DNA from: Phocaeicola fibrisolvens
GTDB taxonomy: Bacteria > Bacteroidota > Bacteroidia > Bacteroidales > Bacteroidaceae
NCBI RefSeq assembly: GCF_025567125.1
Contig: NZ_JAOQJI010000006.1
Span: forward strand, 1-64,000
DNA length: 64,000 nt
Reading direction: 5' to 3'
Within the stretch, counting starts at the first letter, position 1. Every line of letters starts with the position of its first letter. The notes under the pieces were generated by a model. It was not told where the DNA came from. It saw nothing but the letters and a program-made list of their open reading frames with translations, and searched no databases. Positions 58,958-64,000 of this stretch are shown one piece after another. The translations under genes were made by a program, and so were the position numbers.

Positions 58958-61189
58958 ATGAACAGTGATATGATGAAGAAAATTGTATGGTTGATAGGAG
59001 TGTGGATAGGATGTGGAAGTGTGGCAATGGCACTTCCTGAAAGGACCGTCAAAGGATATGTGATGGATAAAGAGGGAGCTCCCTTGCCCGGGGCTTATGT
59101 GTATGATGAGAGCAAGCATACTTCGGTGACGGATGAAAACGGATATTTTGAGTTGGCAGTACCGGACGAGGCCAAACTGCTGAAAGCCGATTACGTAGGC
59201 TTTACGACATTGACATACGAGATGGAACGTCCGGACGATATCCAGATTCTGGTGATGTCTCCCAGTACGGAATTGAAAGAAGTGGTGGTGACAGCCGGAG
59301 GTCTCGGAGCTATCAAGAACCGGAAAAGTGTGTTGAACACAGAGAGTGTCACCTCGCAAGCCTTGACGCGTGCGGCCTGTTGCAATCTTTCGGAAAGTTT
59401 TGAGACCAATCCTTCGGTAGACGTGGCCTACAGTGATGCGGTGACGGGCGCCAAACAGATACAGTTGCTAGGACTGGCCGGCACTTACGTGCAGATGCTG
59501 ACCGAGAATTTTCCTAATTTGCGCGGGGTGGCTTCCACGTACGGACTCGACTATATTCCGGGGCCGTGGATGCAAAGCATACAGATATCTAAAGGGGCCG
59601 CTTCCGTAAAGAACGGATACGAGTCGGTGACCGGGCAGATTGACGTGGAGTACAAGAAGCCGAAGGTGGCAGACCCCTTGCTGGTGAATCTGTTTGGCAG
59701 CAGTACCGGACGTTATGAGGGAAATATGGTGGGTGCCGTGGAGTTGAATGACCGTTTGTCTACCGCTTTGCTTGTGAACTACTACAATGAGGAGCAGGCA
59801 CACGACAGGAACAAAGATACTTTCTTGGATATGCCCCAAATGCAGTCGTTCAGTGCGATGAACCGCTGGCATTATCAAACCTCCCGTTTCGTTTCCCAGT
59901 CGGGCATTAAGATTCTGACCGACCGCAGAACCAGCGGGCAGACGGAACATACTTTACATGCTGCGGACGAGATGTCCCCTTATACCATTCACAACGATGC
60001 CAATCGGGTGGAAGGATTCACGAAGAATGGATTTATCTTGAATCAGGAACGGAATGAAAGTGTGGCCCTCATCGTGTCGGGGTCGTATCATGACCAGCGT
60101 GCCAATTATGCCGACAAGGTGTACAATGTGTATGAATCGAATGTCTATGCTTCTTTCCTTTATGAAAGTGAGTTTGGAGCGCATCATAAACTGGCGGCCG
60201 GACTGAACTATAACTGGGACCGGTATGTGCAGAGTGGCAATGTGGTGGACCTTTACTGTCCACAGTGGCATCAGGTGTCGGAGAAGGTAGGAGGAGCGTA
60301 TGCGGAATATACGTGGACTCCTCTCCAGAAGTTTACGCTGATGGCTGGATTGCGAGCGGACTACAGTTCCTTGCATCATTTCTTTGTGACACCCCGTGTT
60401 CATGTGAAGTATGAGGTGACTTCGTGGCTGAGTCTGCGTGCCTCTGCCGGGAAAGGATACCGCACCACTTTTGCGCTTCCGGAGAACAGCTATTTGCTGG
60501 CAAGCAGCCGCACGTTTCATCTTGCAGAAGATTTAAAACAGGAAGAAGCATGGAATTATGGAGTGACTGCTTCTTTCCATATTCCCGTGAACCACGAAGA
60601 ATTGACCCTCAATGCGGAGTGGTTTTATACGGATTTTCAGAATCAGGTGGTGGTCGATTTGGACCAGGATATGCATAGCGTTTATTTCTACAACCTGGCG
60701 GGACGTTCTACCTCCAGTGTGTTCCAGATAGAAGCCAGCTATCCGTTGTTTCGGGGATTCACCCTGCTGGGAGCTTACCGTTGGATGGATGTGAAGTGTA
60801 CATACGATGGACAGACGATGCGCAAACCGTTGACAAGCCGCTACAAGGCACTGGTGACCGCTTCTTATGAGACGCCTTTGAAAAAATGGCAGTTGGATGC
60901 CACGGTCCAGTTCAACGGGGGAGGACGTATGCCTTTGGCCGACGCGGTGCATCCGTTATGGAATACTTCTTTCCCCTCGTTTGCCCAGCTGAGTGCGCAG
61001 ATTACCTATCGCTTCCGCCGGTGGCAGATTTATGTAGGAGGGGAGAACCTGAGCAATTATAAGCAGCAGTCCCCCATTGTATCCGCAGCCAATCCCTACA
61101 GTCCGGATTTCGATGCGACAATGGTCTGGGGTCCTACAATGGGATACAAACTTTATGCAGGAATCCGTTACCAGATTCCTAAGTTATGA
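58958..61189 (+). CDS. TonB-dependent receptor with carboxypeptidase-like N-terminal domain
   Basis: The 743-residue outer-membrane receptor has a signal peptide (about 1-26). A carboxypeptidase-regulatory-like domain (VKGYVMDKEGAPLPGAYVYD, about 30-110) is followed by the plug domain (about 120-230, with GLAGTYVQMLTENFP and GASVKNGYESVTGQI) and a 22-strand barrel ending in GIRYQIPKL. It takes up a substrate too large for porins. The metal-type regulator before and the HMA protein after suggest a metal or metal-chelate substrate. ATG 58970 (MMKKIV) is an alternative start. No SusD partner is present. Confidence 0.87.
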   Translation: MNSDMMKKIVWLIGVWIGCGSVAMALPERTVKGYVMDKEGAPLPGAYVYDESKHTSVTDENGYFELAVPDEAKLLKADYVGFTTLTYEMERPDDIQILVMSPSTELKEVVVTAGGLGAIKNRKSVLNTESVTSQALTRAACCNLSESFETNPSVDVAYSDAVTGAKQIQLLGLAGTYVQMLTENFPNLRGVASTYGLDYIPGPWMQSIQISKGAASVKNGYESVTGQIDVEYKKPKVADPLLVNLFGSSTGRYEGNMVGAVELNDRLSTALLVNYYNEEQAHDRNKDTFLDMPQMQSFSAMNRWHYQTSRFVSQSGIKILTDRRTSGQTEHTLHAADEMSPYTIHNDANRVEGFTKNGFILNQERNESVALIVSGSYHDQRANYADKVYNVYESNVYASFLYESEFGAHHKLAAGLNYNWDRYVQSGNVVDLYCPQWHQVSEKVGGAYAEYTWTPLQKFTLMAGLRADYSSLHHFFVTPRVHVKYEVTSWLSLRASAGKGYRTTFALPENSYLLASSRTFHLAEDLKQEEAWNYGVTASFHIPVNHEELTLNAEWFYTDFQNQVVVDLDQDMHSVYFYNLAGRSTSSVFQIEASYPLFRGFTLLGAYRWMDVKCTYDGQTMRKPLTSRYKALVTASYETPLKKWQLDATVQFNGGGRMPLADAVHPLWNTSFPSFAQLSAQITYRFRRWQIYVGGENLSNYKQQSPIVSAANPYSPDFDATMVWGPTMGYKLYAGIRYQIPKL

Positions 61190-61218
61190 CAGAATATGTA
61201 ATTTAAAAATACGAGACA

Positions 61219-61575
61219 ATGAAAACAAAACTGATGACATTCCTTATGCTGATGATGTGGGTTTTCTCTTTCTCCGCATCGGCTAAAAACGTGACAGAGC
61301 ACAAAAAAGAAAAATCGGAAGTGACTTTCCTGGTATCCATGAAATGTGAAAAATGTCAGAAACGCATTGAAAATACCCTCTCTTTTGAAAAGGGAGTGAC
61401 TGGTTTGGATGTCAATCTTCCTAAAAAGACGGTGACGATAGAGTATCGTGACGGAAAAACTTCGCCCGAAAAGCTGAAAGAGGCCATTCAAAAGCTGGGA
61501 TATACCGTGGCTCCTCTTCCTGCTGCTTCAAAGGCAAACAGTCAGCAAGGGGTGCAGGATAAAAAGAAGGATTGA
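61219..61575 (+). CDS. Periplasmic heavy-metal-associated (HMA) domain protein
   Basis: The 118-residue protein has a cleavable signal peptide (about 1-22, ending SASA) and an HMA fold (about 32-100). The metal motif is VSMKCEKCQKRIEN, an MxCxxC site of the copper/mercury type. A Lys-rich tail follows. It probably binds a soft metal and passes it to or from the receptor or a transporter. It begins 29 bp after the receptor stop. Confidence 0.88.
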   Translation: MKTKLMTFLMLMMWVFSFSASAKNVTEHKKEKSEVTFLVSMKCEKCQKRIENTLSFEKGVTGLDVNLPKKTVTIEYRDGKTSPEKLKEAIQKLGYTVAPLPAASKANSQQGVQDKKKD

Positions 61576-61628
61576 AAAAAGTAATTCTCCTCTGTATGGT
61601 TGAAATCTATTTAGCGAAAAGATAAAGT

Positions 61629-62415
61629 ATGATAAAAGCATTGTTTTTTTGACATCGACGGCACTTTGCTCAGCTTTCAGACCCACCGGATACCTGATTC
61701 TACGGTACAGGCTATCCGGCAGGCGAAGGAGCTGGGCATCAAAGTGCTCATTTCCACCGGACGCCCGTTCTCCCTCATTAATAATCTGCAGGAAATCAGT
61801 GAACTGATAGACGGATACATCACGGTGAATGGTGCGTATTGTTTCATTGGCGAACAGGTGATATCTTGTAGTCCGATTCCAGAAGAAGATGTGCGTACCC
61901 TTATCCGGCAGGCCGATGAGATGAACTTCGCCTGTATGGTGGTAGGAGAGAAAGACCTGATAATGTACAACAGTAATGAAAAAGTGGATTATATTTTCCG
62001 ACAGATGCTGAATGTACATGGCATGAAAGAAAGCCGTTCGCTCGATGCCTTATGGGCACATCCCATTCTCCAGTTGACGCCGGTCATTTCGGAGGAAGAG
62101 GAACGGCAAATCATGCCTCGGCTTCCTCATTGCGTATCCAGTCGCTGGTATCCCGATTTTGCCGATATTACGGCACAAGGTACAGATAAAAGTAAAGGAC
62201 TGAGAGCTGTCATGGATATCCTGGGATTGAAAAAGGAAGAAACGATGGCTTTCGGCGACGGAGGCAACGACATTCCCATCGTCCGGGAAGCCGGAATCGG
62301 TGTGGCGATGGGCAATGCGAATGAGTCACTGAAAGCTGTAGCGGATTACGTGACCGCCAGTGTGGAGGAAGAGGGCATCCGGAAAGCCTTGGAGCATTTT
62401 GTCTTTCAATCCTGA
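61629..62415 (+). pseudogene. Cof-type HAD phosphatase gene with a one-base frameshift
   Basis: The start region reads ATG ATA AAA GCA TTG then seven T and GACATCGACGG. With six T it would read MIKALFFDIDGTLLSFQ, the nucleophile motif I of HAD phosphatases. The extra T at 61644-61650 puts that motif out of frame and into a stop. The rest (61666-62415) is an intact Cof-type IIB protein with motif II ISTGRP, the later Lys in DKSKGL and motif IV AFGDGGNDIPIV. The gene is probably functional in nature if the T run is a sequencing or assembly error, or is off in this strain if real. It follows the HMA gene by 54 bp. Confidence 0.8.
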
Positions 62416-62692
62416 TATTAGTTCCTCAGATTTCCTGATTTTGGAATGGGGTGTTGAAGGGAAAATGGATAAACTTACTGTTTGAAAATGATGAATTGGG
62501 CTGCAAAAATCACTCTTTTAAAGCTAAACTAAGCGGTAGTAGACCTGTTTTATGTTTCACTGCAATAGACTTTGGAGAGAACGGATTTCAGCTTATTATA
62601 GCCTTGTATTTTCTTTTTGTTTAGTAAGGTTAAACATCATAAGATGAGGCTTTAAAGTGTTTATCAGCTATAATCTATTGCAAATAAAAAAA
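62416..62692. other. AT-rich intergenic region without a clear gene
   Basis: No coding frame with recognisable features. A 9-bp inverted repeat TGCAATAGA / TCTATTGCA (62561-62569 and 62674-62682) is far apart and of uncertain meaning. Promoter-like boxes were not clear. Confidence 0.6.
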
Positions 62693-62723
62693 AACTCCTG
62701 CAATCGCTTGGATTACAGGAGTT
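62693..62723 (-). terminator. Terminator after the GGGtGRT gene
   Basis: AACTCCTG-c-AATC and GATT-a-CAGGAGTT pair with one mismatch each side of a 5-base loop. A run of A on the left becomes the T tract for the minus-strand transcript ending at 62747. Confidence 0.75.
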
Positions 62724-62746
62724 TATTATATTGAATCAAGTATAAA

Positions 62747-63757
62747 TTACTTATTCAAAGCCAAAGCTACGTTTACAGCGCAAGCTACTGTACATCCTAC
62801 CATCGGGTTGTTACCGATACCCAGGAATCCCATCATTTCTACGTGAGCAGGAACTGATGAAGAACCCGCAAATTGCGCGTCTGAGTGCATACGGCCCATA
62901 GTATCTGTCATACCGTATGAAGCAGGACCTGCAGCCATGTTATCCGGATGAAGTGTACGACCTGTACCACCACCTGAAGCTACTGAGAAGTAAGGCTTAC
63001 CAGCAAGAACACGTTCTTTCTTGTAAGTACCTGCAACCGGGTGCTGGAAACGAGTCGGGTTAGTAGAGTTACCTGTGATAGATACATCTACATTTTCGTG
63101 CCACATGATAGCTACACCTTCACGTACATCGTCTGCACCGTAGCATTTTACTTTTGCACGAGGACCGTCTGAATACGGAGTTTCTTTTACGATGTTCAAA
63201 TCACCAGTGAAGTAATCGAACTTAGTCTGAACGTAAGTAAATCCGTTGATACGAGAGATAATCATCGCAGCGTCTTTACCCAGACCGTTCAAGATACAGC
63301 GCAACGGGTTCTTACGAACTTTGTTGGCCATTTCTGCAATCTTGATAGCACCTTCTGCAGCAGCGAATGATTCGTGGCCTGCCAAGAAAGCGAAGCACTG
63401 AGTTTCTTCACGGAGCAGACGAGCTGCCAGGTTACCATGACCCAAACCTACTTTACGGTCATCGGCTACTGAACCCGGAATACAGAAAGCCTGCAAACCG
63501 ATACCGATTGCTTCTGCAGCGTCAGCAGCGTTCTTGCAACCTTTTTTCAGTGCGATGGCACAACCTACTACGTATGCCCATTTAGCATTCTCGAAGCAGA
63601 TACCCTGAGTTTCCTGACAAGTCAGATACGGATCAAGGCCGGCTGCGTCACAGATTGCGTTAGCTTCTTCAATGTCTTTGATACCGTTTTCATTCAAAGC
63701 AGCCAAAATTTGCTTGATACGACGGTCCTGACTTTCAAACTGTACTGGTCTAATCAT
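62747..63757 (-). CDS. GGGtGRT protein (conserved, unknown function)
   Basis: The 336-residue soluble protein carries the glycine-rich name motif SVASGGGTGRTLHPDN at about residue 264. Other conserved stretches are MIRPVQFESQDRRIKQI at the start, GICFENAKWAYVVGCA, and the Cys-bearing GNNPMVGCTVACAVNVA at the end. The family has no known reaction. In Bacteroidetes and Firmicutes it travels with an Fe-S cluster scaffold-like protein, which is the next gene upstream here. The 17-bp gap between them suggests one transcript, and a shared role in assembling a metal or sulfur cofactor is inference. Confidence 0.88.
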   Translation of the reverse strand: MIRPVQFESQDRRIKQILAALNENGIKDIEEANAICDAAGLDPYLTCQETQGICFENAKWAYVVGCAIALKKGCKNAADAAEAIGIGLQAFCIPGSVADDRKVGLGHGNLAARLLREETQCFAFLAGHESFAAAEGAIKIAEMANKVRKNPLRCILNGLGKDAAMIISRINGFTYVQTKFDYFTGDLNIVKETPYSDGPRAKVKCYGADDVREGVAIMWHENVDVSITGNSTNPTRFQHPVAGTYKKERVLAGKPYFSVASGGGTGRTLHPDNMAAGPASYGMTDTMGRMHSDAQFAGSSSVPAHVEMMGFLGIGNNPMVGCTVACAVNVALALNK

Positions 63758-63774
63758 AATCTGTATCCTCCTTA

Positions 63775-64000
63775 TTATTCTTTACGTGGGTCAATATATT
63801 TAACTGCGCCTTGTTCGGGTTTGAAGCGTCCGTAAGTTCCGGTAACAGCTTTCAATGCTTCGTTAGCATCTACACCCTTCTTGATCTGTTCCATGAATTT
63901 ACCCATGTGAACAAACTCGTAACCGATTACCTGGTTGTCTTTGTCCAAAGCCATACGAGTGATGTAACCTTCAGTCAATTCCAAGTAACGAGTACCTTTT
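63775..64000 (-). CDS. Iron-sulfur cluster assembly scaffold-like protein (NifU/IscU type), C-terminal part
   Basis: Only the last 74 residues lie in the window; the reading frame is open to the edge, so the start is beyond 64000. The visible part (GTRYLELTEGYITRMALDKD, then the GKFMEQIKKGVDANEAL helix and the ending YIDPRKE) matches my memory of the C-terminus of the scaffold-like protein that accompanies GGGtGRT proteins. The cluster-binding Cys residues would be in the missing N-terminal half. A TTG at 63984 could look like a start but is within the gene. Confidence 0.75.
   Translation of the reverse strand, partial: KGTRYLELTEGYITRMALDKDNQVIGYEFVHMGKFMEQIKKGVDANEALKAVTGTYGRFKPEQGAVKYIDPRKE

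Noticed and set aside
62416..62692. Possible small RNA or riboswitch in the 330-bp gap
   Set aside because: Only a distant 9-bp inverted repeat is visible; no conserved fold or promoter could be recognised.

Overview
The window looks like chromosomal DNA of a gut Bacteroidales (Bacteroides/Phocaeicola type). Many genes carry the Bacteroidetes -7 promoter box TAnnTTTG, usually a few tens of bases before the start codon. There is no strong Shine-Dalgarno usage, and the families are typical of the group (CcsBA, DUF6048/DUF6452, GGGtGRT, TonB receptors with carboxypeptidase-like N-termini, imelysin lipoproteins). No insertion sequence, prophage or CRISPR array was recognised. One 100-base assembly gap lies inside a tRNA cluster.

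Region by region. 1-2000: ECF sigma factor plus membrane partner, preceded by an array of four 22-bp phased palindromes. 2-11.3 kb: an envelope metal/redox cluster with two porin-like beta-barrels, a circularly permuted imelysin lipoprotein, a di-haem oxidoreductase lipoprotein, a mono-haem cytochrome c lipoprotein, a Rid-type protein and the CcsBA cytochrome c synthase that would attach the haems. 11.4-19 kb: HdeD-like protein, AraC regulator, YeiH, an M15-like lipoprotein, TruA, a choloylglycine-hydrolase-family enzyme and the two halves of a putative DNA-repair pair. 19.1-28.2 kb: an adaptor / two permeases / ATPase / TolC export system. It ends in a sigma-54 response regulator and its histidine kinase, and a good -24/-12 promoter with paired upstream dyads precedes it, so the system appears to control itself.

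28.3-37.3 kb: a DMT transporter, then a minus-strand operon (DUF4199, GT2, DUF6452, DUF6048, MntP, ApbE), an SRP RNA followed four bases later by tRNA-Thr, a PurF-like protein lacking glutaminase residues, a 21-bp palindrome array and an Omp85-type barrel. 37.4-49 kb: PepT, GcvT, a Tyr-Gly tRNA operon with the gap, RibH, a TPR protein, RecF with a DUF721 protein, and a minus-strand run of folate, protease, deaminase, M3 peptidase and Crp-family genes. 49-57.3 kb: MarC, MnmA, a Sel1-repeat protein, hexuronate genes (mannonate oxidoreductase, UxuA) between AraC regulators, and a Bcr/CflA-type exporter divergent from an AraC gene across a 21-bp-spaced direct repeat. 57.3-64 kb: a broken fic gene, an HMA-AraC regulator, a TonB receptor and a periplasmic HMA protein that together suggest metal (copper-like) handling, a frameshifted HAD phosphatase, and a GGGtGRT protein with its Fe-S scaffold-like partner running off the end.

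The strongest leads are the sigma-54 export circuit, the cytochrome/imelysin cluster, the two phased palindrome arrays, the glutaminase-dead PurF paralogue, the SRP-tRNA tandem and the HMA-AraC metal module. All functional statements are from reading the sequence and family knowledge; no search was run.
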